Notes: generated by a model not told the origin, from the letters alone. DNA of 64,000 nucleotides from Alteromonadaceae bacterium (GCA_014872785.1 WKFJ01000004.1:162838-226837), one strand, 5' to 3'; positions 26,556-36,354 are shown, counted from the stretch's first letter. Program-made: numbers and translations.

Positions 26556-27479
26556 ATGATGAGCAAAAAAGCAATTTTCCTAGCGAGCATGTTGGCCGCC
26601 TCAATTTCCAATCAAGTGGGCGCAGACGATGTATTTCCAAAGCTACAAGGGGACTGGTTTGGTCAACCTATCCCGGGCTCGACACCCAAGGTTTTCGCGC
26701 CCGGACTGGTCTCTCTCGAAGGTCGTTATGAGTTTGGTATGTCATTCTCACCAGACTTAGATGAACTCTATTTCACCGCACTTAAAACCGGAGACGAAGA
26801 CAACCCCGAGATCTATTATTCAAAAATAGAAAGTGGATACTGGAGCAAGCCTAAAAAAGCCAACTTTAGCAAAAATAAACTGATTTATGAGCTTCTGCCA
26901 CATGTCAGCTTAATTCAAGATAGACTTTATTTTTCGGGTCGAACAACTCCATCCAAAGACTCTAGCGGCATATGGTATGTAACGCGCAAACAGAATGGTT
27001 GGAGTGAGGCCAGTAGACTTGATGTGATGCCCAATAAAGGTCGACTATCAGACTACAACCAAGGCAAAAATGGGCAAATTATATTTACCAATATGCCCGA
27101 AAGAAAAATGTATACAGCTAACCATGTAGATGGACAGATAACTGAACTAAGGCCGTTAGAAATTGAGTTCGGCCTACATGGTTTTATTTCACCAACCCAA
27201 GATTATTTATTGGTAAACGCCCGTAATAATGACGATGAGAATAGAAGAGACAGCGACCTATATGTGTATTTCAAAAACCAAGACGGTACTTGGTCAAAGC
27301 CAATTAATCTTGGGACGCAAGTAAACACGACTTATTCTGAAACTGTCGCCAGAGTAACCCCTGATGGGAAGTTTTTGTTTTTTGGCCGGTACAACGAACC
27401 CGGTCGTGTATCCAACATTTACTGGGTTAGTACTGATGTAATTTATGACCTTAAAAAACGGTTTGAAGAAAAATCTTAG
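26556..27479 (+). CDS. Exported PD40/TolB-like beta-propeller protein
   Basis: A 307-residue protein with signal peptide (AIFLASMLAASISNQVGA). Repeats of the PD40/WD40-like type are visible: MSFSPDLDELYFTA near residue 62, GQIIFTN near 163, ISPTQDYLLVNARNN near 205 and VTPDGKFLFFGRY near 262. It follows the histidine kinase by 95 bp on the same strand. Beta-propellers of this kind usually bind partners rather than act as enzymes. A partner or sensor role for the upstream kinase is possible but not shown. Function unknown. Confidence 0.75.
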   Translation: MMSKKAIFLASMLAASISNQVGADDVFPKLQGDWFGQPIPGSTPKVFAPGLVSLEGRYEFGMSFSPDLDELYFTALKTGDEDNPEIYYSKIESGYWSKPKKANFSKNKLIYELLPHVSLIQDRLYFSGRTTPSKDSSGIWYVTRKQNGWSEASRLDVMPNKGRLSDYNQGKNGQIIFTNMPERKMYTANHVDGQITELRPLEIEFGLHGFISPTQDYLLVNARNNDDENRRDSDLYVYFKNQDGTWSKPINLGTQVNTTYSETVARVTPDGKFLFFGRYNEPGRVSNIYWVSTDVIYDLKKRFEEKS

Positions 27480-27693
27480 TTAACGCCGGATTAAAAATAC
27501 TCCGATTAACTGACACAGAAAGCACGTAAAGCTTCCCTTGAATCAACGGCGGAGATAATCAATCTTAACCTATCTTAGCTCGCTTCAAACCTCGCTCTAG
27601 ATAGCATTTAAAATGTTCTTAACGAGATTTAAACCGCACTCCACCTTCAACCAAATAACAACACTATTCGATTTAGATTACGGCTAACATTGT

Positions 27694-28416
27694 TTAACAG
27701 GAGCCTCCAAGCTCAAAATTAAGTGTCTCAGTGCGCTTATCAAAGTACTTTACCCATCCAGTGTGACTTCCTTTTTTAAGTGCTTCACCAAAACAATAGT
27801 GTTTATCGAAAAGTGTCACCTTAATCTCAGCCCACTCTCCATTGACCCTGCCGGTGAAACTTACATCTGAATTTATGTCCAAAACCCCTATTCTGTCCGA
27901 CAGAGTATTTGCTGAAGTTCTCAAATTTAACCGTTCCAATGGCACAACCATGCCACTATACATACTCAAAAATTCCGGCCAAAGCATTGCTCGAAAGCCA
28001 TTTTCTAACAAAGTATCTTGCCTCAACCAGAGTGCTTGAGAGCTGCTTTTCGCAATTAAAAAGTATTGCTCTTTTGTATCTATAAACTCAATCGCGTTAG
28101 CGTCGTAATTTAATTCAGAACTCCACTGTATTTTATCCGTCAGAATGGCATAAGTTTCATCAGATAAATCTGTTTGAAAGTCGAATCGATTATTTCTTTT
28201 TGCTGTTCCCACTTGCTTTCCGAACACGTCAGCATACAGAGGAACGGGAACTTCAGGAAAGCATAGCTGTTCTGGCTGACAATTGGCTGACAAGGGCACT
28301 ACAACACCGGACGCAATTGTAGGCTTGCTCTGTTGAACGGCATCTGCTAGCGCATAAGCTCCGATGATCAAAGCGCATGCAAATGAAAGTACTGAGAATA
28401 GGTTAACTTGCTTCAT
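27694..28416 (-). CDS. Exported protein with SH3-like domain
   Basis: A 240-residue protein with an N-terminal signal or anchor (SVLSFACALIIGAYALA). The C-terminal third resembles a bacterial SH3 domain (RLNLRTSANTLSDRIGVLD, then VNGEWAEIKV and TGWVKYFDKR), a fold that often binds cell-wall peptides. Paired cysteines in SANCQPEQLCFPE and near the C-terminus may form disulfides. It is convergent with the PD40 gene; the 214 bp between have no clear structure. Function unknown. Confidence 0.6.
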   Translation of the reverse strand: MKQVNLFSVLSFACALIIGAYALADAVQQSKPTIASGVVVPLSANCQPEQLCFPEVPVPLYADVFGKQVGTAKRNNRFDFQTDLSDETYAILTDKIQWSSELNYDANAIEFIDTKEQYFLIAKSSSQALWLRQDTLLENGFRAMLWPEFLSMYSGMVVPLERLNLRTSANTLSDRIGVLDINSDVSFTGRVNGEWAEIKVTLFDKHYCFGEALKKGSHTGWVKYFDKRTETLNFELGGSC

Positions 28417-28477
28417 AACATTGGTTTCTATTTTTAGGCATTACCCTAAGATGTTTTTTGAAATAAGCAGCCAACTT

Positions 28478-28849
28478 TCACTGCTTGGCTTCTTGGCAAT
28501 CCGAGATAATCAGTTGCTGTTCAATTTGATCGATGTAATAACGTTGCAGCGCTATTTTTTCTCTGATCTTTTGCCTTACACTTTTTCCTTCTACCCATGA
28601 GGAAATCAAGCCCCATATATACTGCTGTTTTTCGATGGCTTCTTTACGTTTGAGCTCTAGCGTTTTTGGCTGTTCCAAGAGTTCAATCTGTCGAACTCTC
28701 TCGCTTTTTTCATCTTTTAATTCAGCGCATGAGTACGTGTCATAGCTAAGGGGCATTTTTTTCAGATTTGGTGCATTGCTTGCACATCCCGATGCAACGG
28801 CCCAAATCATTAAACTTGCACTTATTAGCCCTATTTTATTTTTCGGCAC
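28478..28849 (-). CDS. Small lipoprotein, coiled-coil
   Basis: A 123-residue lipoprotein with lipobox AVASGC. The mature part is highly charged and helical (about residues 45-110: SERVRQIELLEQPKTLELKR and following), probably coiled-coil, with two Cys (YSCAEL; SDCQEA) that could pair. The start is a GTG at 28847-28849 because AGGAG lies 7 bp upstream; the longer frame needs a TTG inside that ribosome site. No family was recognised. It precedes the SH3-domain gene on the same strand by about 60 bp. Confidence 0.6.
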   Translation of the reverse strand: MPKNKIGLISASLMIWAVASGCASNAPNLKKMPLSYDTYSCAELKDEKSERVRQIELLEQPKTLELKRKEAIEKQQYIWGLISSWVEGKSVRQKIREKIALQRYYIDQIEQQLIISDCQEAKQ

Positions 28850-29042
28850 CAGGGAACTCCTCAATTCATTCCACTATAGACCCATTACCACTAAACGAAT
28901 AAAAATCGATCATATTTTATGGGGTTGGGGGTAGTTTGCTTCTTATGAGCCATAATTTAGGGGAGGAGCAAATGGGAAATAACAACAACGAGGTATAAAT
29001 CGTCATTTCCTTTTTTGCATTGTTTGAAAAATACTAAACGAA

Positions 29043-29534
29043 ATGAATATGACTGCCTTAGAAATACATGCACGTATTGAAGCAATATTAGCGGAACAAT
29101 ATCAGGACGGTGAGCGTCGCCAGAAGGAAGAGGCTGCTTTGTGGGGGGGCTGTGGCGGAGATGTCAAACGAGCAGTGTTCTACGCCCAAGATGCTGTGCG
29201 AAAGCCTAGACGAGATGAACAAGCTGGTGAATATGTGCAAGCCATCATTACAGGCATTGAGAGTCAAACAGCGTGTTACCGTGAAATCGAACATGATCCA
29301 GACGGCTATGGAAGTGGCACCTTCAAGGAAATATTAGCTAGTTTGAGGGCTATTGAGGCCATATATTATCCCGAGCAAACAACAGCATTCACTCAACAAA
29401 TAGCCCCTAAAGATTCAGAGTTCACAGAAGATAAGCAGAAAGTTAACAGCGGCTTATCGAATCGCGCGTCAACATTTATTTCAATTGCGATTTTTGTCAT
29501 CGTTGTTTTTATATTAGCTCAACGACGACTATGA
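29043..29534 (+). CDS. Hypothetical tail-anchored protein
   Basis: A 163-residue protein with a soluble, acidic N-terminal part and one C-terminal transmembrane segment (ISIAIFVIVVFILAQ, about residues 143-158) followed by RRL. No signal peptide is seen, so it should be tail-anchored with the bulk in the cytoplasm. No family was recognised. The ribosome site is weak. The 180 bp upstream (28865-29042) has no other feature. Confidence 0.5.
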   Translation: MNMTALEIHARIEAILAEQYQDGERRQKEEAALWGGCGGDVKRAVFYAQDAVRKPRRDEQAGEYVQAIITGIESQTACYREIEHDPDGYGSGTFKEILASLRAIEAIYYPEQTTAFTQQIAPKDSEFTEDKQKVNSGLSNRASTFISIAIFVIVVFILAQRRL

Positions 29535-29578
29535 TTATTGCAGAATAAATAGCTATCAAATGTGTATTCAGGATTGAA

Positions 29579-30613
29579 ATGAGACGTCTTTATAAATTCT
29601 TCTTTCTATTATTTTTAATATCCACATCGTCACATTCCTTTGAATCAACCTTCACTGACTGTGGGTCTAAAGATCTCTCTTACGTTGAGAATATTGAAGT
29701 ATGCACTGCCTTCTTGAAACAGGACAATTTGCCATTGGATGTCATCGTCAAGCTTCGATTCAATCGAGCGGTTGCTTTTCATAAAAACTCTGAACATTAC
29801 GCCGCAATATATGACTGAACTGAATTACTTGCTCTCGAGCCAATGCATGTCAAAGCATATGCAAATCGTGGAACTATCTATTACAAGCTTGGGCAATTAA
29901 CAGAAGCGATATCCGATTTTGACAAAGCCATTGCGCTGGAACCCTCAAAAACAATGGCACTAATAAATCGCGGTATTGCGAAACGTGGTAAAGGAATGCT
30001 TCCCCAAGCAATTTTAGATTTTGATAAAGCGGCGGCTGTATCGCCGAATAATCCGGCTATTTACTCAAACCGGGGCGCAATCTACGCAATATTGAACGAC
30101 AATGAACAGGCTATAAGAGATTATCAAAAGGCATTATCAATCGATGCCAATTACGCGCTAGCACATGTAAGCCTTGGTTTAGCCCTAGCGGCAAAATCTG
30201 AGCCTCATCTGGCACTTGAAAGCTTTACTAAAGCAATAGGAATTAATCCTTCATATGCTCAAGCTTACAATGATAGAGGCTATGTCTATGAAGATTTACA
30301 GCAGTTTGATCTCGCTATTGCAGATTATACAAAAGCTATCTTATATGACCCTAAGTACAAAGAAGCATACAAAAACCGTGCATCTGCATACATGAGTAAA
30401 AATAAATTTGACCTAGCAATTGATGATTTACATCAAGCGTTAAAGATAGCCCCAGATTATTATCAAGCTCTGAGTAATTTAGGGGCGAGCTATTCACAAT
30501 TAGGCTTCTATCAAAAAGCCAAACGTCAATATGAACTTGCTCTCGAAATAAACCCCAATTATGAATCCGCTCGAAAAAATCTTGATGATTTGATGCATTT
30601 TTTGGACAAGTAA
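29579..30613 (+). pseudogene. Exported TPR protein interrupted by one in-frame TGA
   Basis: A single reading frame of 345 codons encodes a signal peptide (RLYKFFFLLFLISTSSHSF) followed by about seven tetratricopeptide repeats. The frame is broken only by TGA at 29816-29818. The first TPR reads NRAVAFHKNSEHYAAIYD, then the stop, then TELLALEPMHVKAYANRG in the same frame, exactly the length a repeat needs. Later repeats (AISDFDKAIALEPSKT, AIADYTKAILYDPKYKEAY) are intact. The downstream ATG at 29843 would give an unexported 256-residue TPR fragment. Either a nonsense mutant or a read-through gene; TPRs bind other proteins. Confidence 0.75.
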
Positions 30614-30643
30614 TAAATACCCACGTAAAGACTAAATATAAAA

Positions 30644-31204
30644 ATGACTAGCTCCTACAAACCTATAACTCACTTCGCGTTGCTATTGAGCCTCATTGTC
30701 ACCTGCACAATTTCTCATGCAGGTGAAGCAAGTGTTGATTGCCCTGACACCAACACTATTGCCACTCCACCGGCTAATTGGCAAATTATCAAACAAGACT
30801 GGGAATACTTCGCACATTACTCCAATGATGATAATGGTGAGTCATTTCAGTTTCCACTCGATATGGATGGACCAAGTACTCCTCACATTATTGAATGGCT
30901 AGCGCCACAGGATGAGGATAAAAGATTAGGTGTGATCCATTATTTCTCTGGAGCAACGGGCACACATATTTCGGCTGAAATCACCCGCTACGCCATAATC
31001 GACCTAAAGCAACAACGTCTTCTGGATATTCAAGAAGCGAGTGTCTACTTTGCAGGCTCTAGATACCACGAAGATGAAAATGGCGTGCTAACTGAGTACC
31101 CTGTTGTAGGTTGCGACCGCTCTACTCTCAAATGGAGTAAAGACAGTCTTGGTTATTTGGATTCAAACGGTCGTCAAATTCGTTACGAACCGCGTGAAAA
31201 TTAA
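30644..31204 (+). CDS. Hypothetical exported protein
   Basis: A 186-residue protein with a signal peptide (HFALLLSLIVTCTISHAGEA). The mature part is rich in aromatic and acidic residues, with Cys at SVDCPD and VVGCDRS that could form a disulfide. No family was recognised. It begins 30 bp after the TPR pseudogene on the same strand and may have been co-transcribed with it. Confidence 0.5.
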   Translation: MTSSYKPITHFALLLSLIVTCTISHAGEASVDCPDTNTIATPPANWQIIKQDWEYFAHYSNDDNGESFQFPLDMDGPSTPHIIEWLAPQDEDKRLGVIHYFSGATGTHISAEITRYAIIDLKQQRLLDIQEASVYFAGSRYHEDENGVLTEYPVVGCDRSTLKWSKDSLGYLDSNGRQIRYEPREN

Positions 31205-31276
31205 ACGTTTACTAAAACACACTTGAAAGTTTCCGGACCAATAAAGTAGGAACACAAAAATATTTTTAGCGGTCTA

Positions 31277-31303
31277 TAAAGGAATTTCTCCACTTGTCGA
31301 TAT
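31277..31303 (+). promoter_or_regulatory. Sigma-28 (FliA)-like promoter of flagellin
   Basis: TAAA at 31277-31280 is followed after exactly 15 bp by GTCGATAT at 31296-31303. This compares with the enterobacterial sigma-28 consensus TAAA-N15-GCCGATAA (6 of 8 in the -10). It lies about 137 bp before the flagellin start, the only gene in the window expected to use sigma-28. The rest of 31205-31439 has no gene. Confidence 0.5.
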
Positions 31304-31439
31304 TTTATCCGAGAGAGCCAGTATCAATGTAATTGATGCAATGAAAATATGAGTCTTATCGTTGAGATAGGACTAGTTAGACGTGTCGTGGACAAAGTTG
31401 TGCGTCTTACGAAAAGAGCAGTGTAGAAGGATTTTTTAA

Positions 31440-32264
31440 GTGACCTTGATCGTTAATTCGAACATCGCCTCGCTAACCGCTAGAAATCAGTTGTTCGATA
31501 CAGCTACAGCGCTAGAAGTATCGTACCAAAGATTGTCTTCCGGTTTCAGGATCAATTCAGCTTCAGATGATGTTGCAGGTTTGCAAATTGTTGACAGATT
31601 TACATCGCAACTTGAAGGCCTGAACATGTCCATACGCAATGCAAACGACGCCATATCTTTGGTACAAACAGCAGAAGGCGCATTGCAAGAAACCACAACG
31701 TCATTACAGCGTATACGACAACTTGCTATTCAAGCCCAAAACGGCATTAATTCATCAGCAGATAGGGCTGCCCTGCAAGAGGAAGTGAGTCAGCTGATTC
31801 AAGAAGTATCACGTGTTAGCTCAAGCACGCAATTCGCAGGAAATGATCTACTCGTAGGGACTTTTTCAAGTGCATTCCAAGTAGGTGCAAACTCATCACA
31901 AACCATCAGCGTCAATATTTCGAGAAGCGGTGGATTCGGCGCTTCAGGGTTAGGTGTAGGAACAGTAGACATCGCTTCAGCTACAGGAGCGAGCTCTGCG
32001 ATAACGGCCGTAGACTCAGCGATATCCAGCATCGGAGCACAAAGAGCCAGCTTGGGTGCGCTGCAAAACCGATTTCAATCGGCCATTCGCAACCTTAGTA
32101 ATGTTTCAGAAAACTTGTCCAGTGCCAGATCGCGAATACAAGACACCGATTTTGCGTCCGAGACGGCGAACTTAACAAGAGTACAAATATTACAGCAAGC
32201 CGCTACCTCTGTTTTAGCGCAGTCAAATCAGCGCCCCCAATCTGCATTATCTCTTTTGGGTTAA
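31440..32264 (+). CDS. Flagellin
   Basis: A 274-residue flagellin, the filament subunit. The conserved N-terminal D0/D1 region is complete (VNSNIASLTARNQL; SSGFRINSASDDVAGLQI; RNANDAISLVQTAEGALQE), as is the C-terminal one (IQDTDFASETANLTRVQILQ; SVLAQSNQRPQSALSLLG). The variable middle is short, about 60 residues, rich in Gly, Ser and Ala. The GTG start at 31440 has GAAGG upstream. No other flagellar gene is visible in the 64 kb, so this is an orphan flagellin, either an extra filament subunit or an acquired gene. Confidence 0.93.
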   Translation: MTLIVNSNIASLTARNQLFDTATALEVSYQRLSSGFRINSASDDVAGLQIVDRFTSQLEGLNMSIRNANDAISLVQTAEGALQETTTSLQRIRQLAIQAQNGINSSADRAALQEEVSQLIQEVSRVSSSTQFAGNDLLVGTFSSAFQVGANSSQTISVNISRSGGFGASGLGVGTVDIASATGASSAITAVDSAISSIGAQRASLGALQNRFQSAIRNLSNVSENLSSARSRIQDTDFASETANLTRVQILQQAATSVLAQSNQRPQSALSLLG

Positions 32265-32267
32265 TAG

Positions 32268-32954
32268 CTAGCTTGCATCTGGGTCAAAAGTGAGTGATTT
32301 AGTTTCTATAATTCTTTGTAATTCAGGAACTAACGCTTGGTGTTTCTTGTGCACAATATGGTGAAGGCTTACCTGTTTTAACAATGCCGTTTCAAATTCT
32401 TCAGCCACTATTTTCCAGTGCGTATCCGTCGTGCCGATAATCACATAATCGGTTCTGCCCATTCGCAGAATATCCATTGAGTTCTCAATGTTTTCGAGAG
32501 TTCGCAGTCTAGCCTTGATATCTGCCCCTGCAAGCAAGAGCTTTACCACTTCAGTGGTAACTACATAGTTACGACGATTCATCAATGCATCTGATGAACA
32601 AGGCAATCCGCGGCGACACAATAGGATCACATTACCCTGATAAATCGCAGGCTGTAAGACGATGACATTGTCGAGTTGGCTGGCAAGCTCATCAATTCTC
32701 ATGATATCCGCGTCCACCACCCCCTCGTTGAGCGCTCTCATGCCATGACTTGCAGGAAAAGGGCGCACATCCAAAGTTATACCTAACTCCTCATATACGC
32801 TATCCATAAAGGCAATAAACGGGGACATTGCGGGATGCTCAAAATAGGTTGCAACAATCTTATTTGTGGGCGCATTTTCATTACCTTTAACCATAATCGG
32901 CAAAAGAAACACAGCCAAAAACAGAAAAATTTTAAGGTTAAGAAGTAACTTCAT
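32268..32954 (-). CDS. Periplasmic solute-binding-like protein
   Basis: A 228-residue exported protein (signal peptide IFLFLAVFLLPIMVKG). The layout resembles family 3 extracellular solute-binding domains (GITLDVRPFPASHGMRALNEG VDADI region near residues 55-85, then TDYVIIGTTDTHWKI near 165), the type seen in orphan sensors or amino-acid binding proteins. No permease or ATPase lies nearby. It is convergent with the flagellin gene, the two stops being 3 bp apart. Substrate unknown. Confidence 0.65.
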   Translation of the reverse strand: MKLLLNLKIFLFLAVFLLPIMVKGNENAPTNKIVATYFEHPAMSPFIAFMDSVYEELGITLDVRPFPASHGMRALNEGVVDADIMRIDELASQLDNVIVLQPAIYQGNVILLCRRGLPCSSDALMNRRNYVVTTEVVKLLLAGADIKARLRTLENIENSMDILRMGRTDYVIIGTTDTHWKIVAEEFETALLKQVSLHHIVHKKHQALVPELQRIIETKSLTFDPDAS

Positions 32955-33088
32955 AAGCTCCGTGCAACAAAAGTTAGTTAAGGATGAATTTGAGACGAGA
33001 TTGGTTTTATCAAACTATCAAACACCATGCATCATTAAATTAAGTCCTCAGACCTTTTAAAATAAAGGCCATCTCCGCTAACAGGCGC

Positions 33089-34345
33089 TCATTTTTCTTC
33101 GATCTCAAACACATAAGCGGCACCTGACCTTTCCTCCTTTGAGGCGTGTTTTACCGCTCCCAATATTGCGTAGTCGGCACTCAAAGCTGCGCTCCAGCCT
33201 AATTGGTCTCCAGCTTTACCGTCTGAGGCAACGAGTGTTTGCGTATGGCTCCAGGTGCTTCCCGTTCGTTTGAATATATAGGCAGCCCCTGCGTTTTCGC
33301 CAATATAGTCTTTGTGCATAGCACCAATTAACGCGGTGTCTCCAACAAGAGCAACTGACCGGCCAAATCTATCGTCGGCTTGTTGTGTTGGACCGACTAG
33401 TTTCGCCTCTTGGTGCCAGGTCTTTCCTTTGCGTTTGAACACATAAGCCGAGCCGGAGTCTTTGCCTACGACTTCATCATCATCTCGCCGCGCTGAGATT
33501 AACGCGGTATCGCCATCTATCGCGACGCGCACACCAAATATGTCAGTATCACCGGCATCATCCGCCATTAATTTTGCCTGAAGCTGCCATTGGTTACCTT
33601 GCTTCACATAAACATAAGCTGCACCGGCATTATTGGCTTTTTCATCATTAAGGTCTGCCCCAATTAATATGGTGTTCTCAGAGAATGCTAGGCTTATGCC
33701 AAATACATCTCCTGCGGCACCATCTGGAGCAGTGAGCTTCTGTTGCAACTGCCAGCTCTCTCCTACTGCGGTGAATACGTAGACAGATCCTGCATCATCA
33801 CCTTTGTCATCATCTTTCGGCGCACCCACTATTAAGATATTTTCCGAGATGGCAACCGCCTGTCCAAACGAGTCGCCGGTTCGCGCATCGGGGGCAGTTA
33901 TTCTAGTAACTTCTCGCCACTGATTGTTGATGTTTTGAAACACGAACACCACGCCACCGTCTTGTGCAGCACGGTCGTAACCTATTGCGCCAATGGCAGC
34001 AATATCCTCATGAAGCGCTAATTTTCCGCCAAAACCATCTTTGGACTGTAAGTCCTCAGGGACAGGAAAAGTCTCGGGCTGCCATTGTCCTTCTGCTAAC
34101 CGATAAACAAACGCAACACCCGTATCTTTTCCAGTTTTAATATGTTTTTGCCGCAATGCGCCGACGAGGATGCGGTCTTTGTAAATGACCGAACTAAATC
34201 CGTAGAGGTCATTCGCAGCCCCAGTTTGTGCAAATACCTTGGCTGATTCATGAACGGATTCTGCATTCACGCTAAACACCACAAAGAAGTGAACAACGAT
34301 TAGGATTCTCATTGAGATATTTTGATGAAGCCTTGAACTAAGCAA
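33089..34345 (-). CDS. Exported FG-GAP repeat protein
   Basis: A 418-residue exported protein with about seven copies of a 50-residue FG-GAP/integrin-type blade (DSFGQAVAISENILIVGAPK; GSVYVFTAVGESWQLQQKL; then FGVRVAIDGDTALISARRD). These should fold as a beta-propeller; the DxDxD loops of such blades can bind Ca. The start is taken at a TTG (34343-34345) with a strong GGGAG 5-7 bp upstream; an ATG at 34312 gives a more ordinary signal peptide (RILIVVHFFVVFSVNA) but has no ribosome site. Function unknown; possible surface or adhesion role. Confidence 0.78.
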   Translation of the reverse strand: MLSSRLHQNISMRILIVVHFFVVFSVNAESVHESAKVFAQTGAANDLYGFSSVIYKDRILVGALRQKHIKTGKDTGVAFVYRLAEGQWQPETFPVPEDLQSKDGFGGKLALHEDIAAIGAIGYDRAAQDGGVVFVFQNINNQWREVTRITAPDARTGDSFGQAVAISENILIVGAPKDDDKGDDAGSVYVFTAVGESWQLQQKLTAPDGAAGDVFGISLAFSENTILIGADLNDEKANNAGAAYVYVKQGNQWQLQAKLMADDAGDTDIFGVRVAIDGDTALISARRDDDEVVGKDSGSAYVFKRKGKTWHQEAKLVGPTQQADDRFGRSVALVGDTALIGAMHKDYIGENAGAAYIFKRTGSTWSHTQTLVASDGKAGDQLGWSAALSADYAILGAVKHASKEERSGAAYVFEIEEK

Positions 34346-34581
34346 GTAAACTCCCTTTCTTTTTATAAGCGCACCGCAACCTTAAACTAGGAGCTAGCTG
34401 TCATCCATATGCAAACGCCAAAAAAGCGTTTCTAAACATGAATGAATAAATCAGGGTACAGGGTTATAAGTAGCGCTGAAACTCAAATAGACTAGAAATT
34501 TGGGAAGTGAAAAACGAGTCTAATGTAAACACTAGAAGAACCCTGGAATTGCCTATTGACGGCTATCGACGGCCGAAAAAA

Positions 34582-35337
34582 CTAGAGGCTCTTGAATTTT
34601 GATTGAGCTATCCAAGTGCGTTCTATACGCACTAGCTCACCGCTATCAGCAAGTTTCTTCATAGAATTTTTTAGCGACGATACCAGCTCAGGATCCGTCT
34701 TTTTGTTACAAGCCAGATAGAGTTCAGATTGCAGTTCTTTAACGTCAAGCACCATTTCTACGTCATCAAGAGTTTGATTATCTGACAGGCGATAGGGCAT
34801 ATGCGCGGCATTGGCAATGACCAAATCGATTTGTCTATTAGGAATGTCTAGCAAATAAGACAAAGCGGCGTAGGAATTATTCACATAGAGGTTCTGGTTT
34901 TCGACAACCCCTTTGCGTAACAAAGACTGGTGAAAATAATCATCCTTCATAACTGCAATAGAAAACTGCTTGGCATCTTCAAGGGTCTCAAGTTTTATAC
35001 CACGTCCGGCCTTCGCAAACAGCGCTGTGGTTAAATTAGTGATTTTACCTATCCAGTAGAATTGAGATTCTCGCTCTGGCGTGCGAGTAGTGGAGTAAAG
35101 GCAGGTATTGGCGCTTTTCAGCGTATATTGGTAGGCATCTGTCCAGCGGTGATTCGATAACTCATAGTCAACCGCGGCATCTTTTTAGGTGGCTTCTACA
35201 ATTTGTGTGGCAAATCCGTCAATTTTACCATCTTTAACTAATTGAAATGGTGGCAGGTGCTCAGTGAGCACTGTCAGCTTTTGCGAGAAGGCGTTCGAAC
35301 TGACACAAAAAAGAAGGATACAAACCAGATATTTCAT
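34582..35337 (-). pseudogene. Periplasmic solute-binding protein interrupted by one in-frame TAA
   Basis: From the ATG at 35335-35337 one frame runs 251 codons to 34582. It encodes a signal peptide (KYLVCILLFCVSSNAFS), then LTVLTEHLPPFQLVKDGKID, typical of family 3 solute-binding proteins. Codon 51 is TAA (35185-35187), immediately after GFATQIVEAT. The same frame then continues KDAAVDYELSNHRWTDAYQY through the usual RTPERE stretch and to the end. No frameshift is present. A shortened product from the internal ATG at 34948-34950 would lack half the domain. This is a nonsense-mutated relative of the intact gene at 32268-32954. Confidence 0.82.
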
Positions 35338-35454
35338 TAAAAATTAAACACATGCGTAAAAACTGCGCAGAATACTACCGTTGCAGGTATGCGTTGAACA
35401 TTAGACGTAAGTATAGTGGAGCATAGGGCTCCACACTTTTATGCGAAAATAAAT

Positions 35455-36354
35455 CTACCAGCTCGCGACTCGGTCACTGGTTCCTAGGCGCCAAACGAAA
35501 CCGACGCCAACACTGTAAGTAACATCGTCTTCAAATAGAGGACTATCCTCGTTTTCTGCACCTTGATGGAAACGAACCGTGCCTCCAGCAAAGCCTCTGA
35601 TATTTTCCATCAATGGAAATGAGAGACCTGCGGACAACTCAGTTCCCAAGTAGCCGCCAGAGGCATCAAACTCAGGCCTAGTAGCCGTCGCATATGTTTG
35701 ATCTACCTGGTAAAAATAGTCGTGTAATTTCTCTGTAGCGAAAACCGCGCTCAAGGATACCGACAGTCCGGTGTCGTCTGACAGAACACCTCGTTGCTGA
35801 TACGAAATCTGTGGTTGAAACACATACCCGCGGCCTTCGACACCTTTAAAATCTGTCGAAAAAACACCTCTTACGGGCACAATGAGATTTAAACGGCCAT
35901 GTCCGCCGCCCTCAAAATCAAAATCCCTCACACGATAATTCACACGCGGCCCCAATTCGAACAGAAAGTCTAAATCGGGCATGCCGTCACGAGCGGAGTT
36001 GTCCTCACTATCGGCAGAAAAGGCACCGCCTACCGATACATCGATCTCTAAATCTTGTACCTCGCTCACCACGGCTCGTGCATTACCACCGCCAATGCGC
36101 AATATGTCTCCGCGATAAATAAAATAGGGAAGTGCCAAAGCAATAAAGTTTCGTTCGGAAGACGCTGGGTAATTTGGTACTTCAATGAGGCCGCCACCAA
36201 CGCCGTATTCCCACAATGGCTGAGGCGCATCTGCATCCTCAAAGCCAGTTAAATTGCGATCTGGTGATTTTGTCTGCTGCGCTGCAAGCTTCCCGTGCAA
36301 TAAAAGGCAAAAGGCGGTTACTGTCAGTCGTGTGAAGTTTTTGATCTTTTTCAT
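35455..36354 (-). CDS. MipA/OmpV-family outer membrane protein
   Basis: A 299-residue outer-membrane beta-barrel. It has a signal peptide (ending LHGKLAA), then WEYGVGGGLIEVPNYPAS and ERNFIALALPYFIYRGDIL, the family opening, with alternating-hydrophobic strands to a C-terminal VGVGFVWRLG segment. MipA was described as a scaffold for murein enzymes in E. coli, and related OmpV proteins as porin-like antigens. It lies downstream of the Cpx-like operon but on the same strand as it and separated from the kinase by 185 bp, so a role in envelope stress is only suggestive. Confidence 0.85.
   Translation of the reverse strand: MKKIKNFTRLTVTAFCLLLHGKLAAQQTKSPDRNLTGFEDADAPQPLWEYGVGGGLIEVPNYPASSERNFIALALPYFIYRGDILRIGGGNARAVVSEVQDLEIDVSVGGAFSADSEDNSARDGMPDLDFLFELGPRVNYRVRDFDFEGGGHGRLNLIVPVRGVFSTDFKGVEGRGYVFQPQISYQQRGVLSDDTGLSVSLSAVFATEKLHDYFYQVDQTYATATRPEFDASGGYLGTELSAGLSFPLMENIRGFAGGTVRFHQGAENEDSPLFEDDVTYSVGVGFVWRLGTSDRVASW

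Noticed and set aside
27480..27693. Possible terminator after the PD40 gene (AGTTAA ... TTAACT with CGGA/TCCG inside)
   Set aside because: The stem is interrupted by unpaired bases on both sides and lacks a T tract, so it was not called.
29816..29818. Selenocysteine at the in-frame TGA of the TPR gene (and the TGA of the TonB receptor)
   Set aside because: Neither family uses selenocysteine. Downstream of the TPR stop only a 4-bp stem with a 2-nt loop is visible, not a SECIS-like hairpin. TAA and TAG occur in the sister cases.
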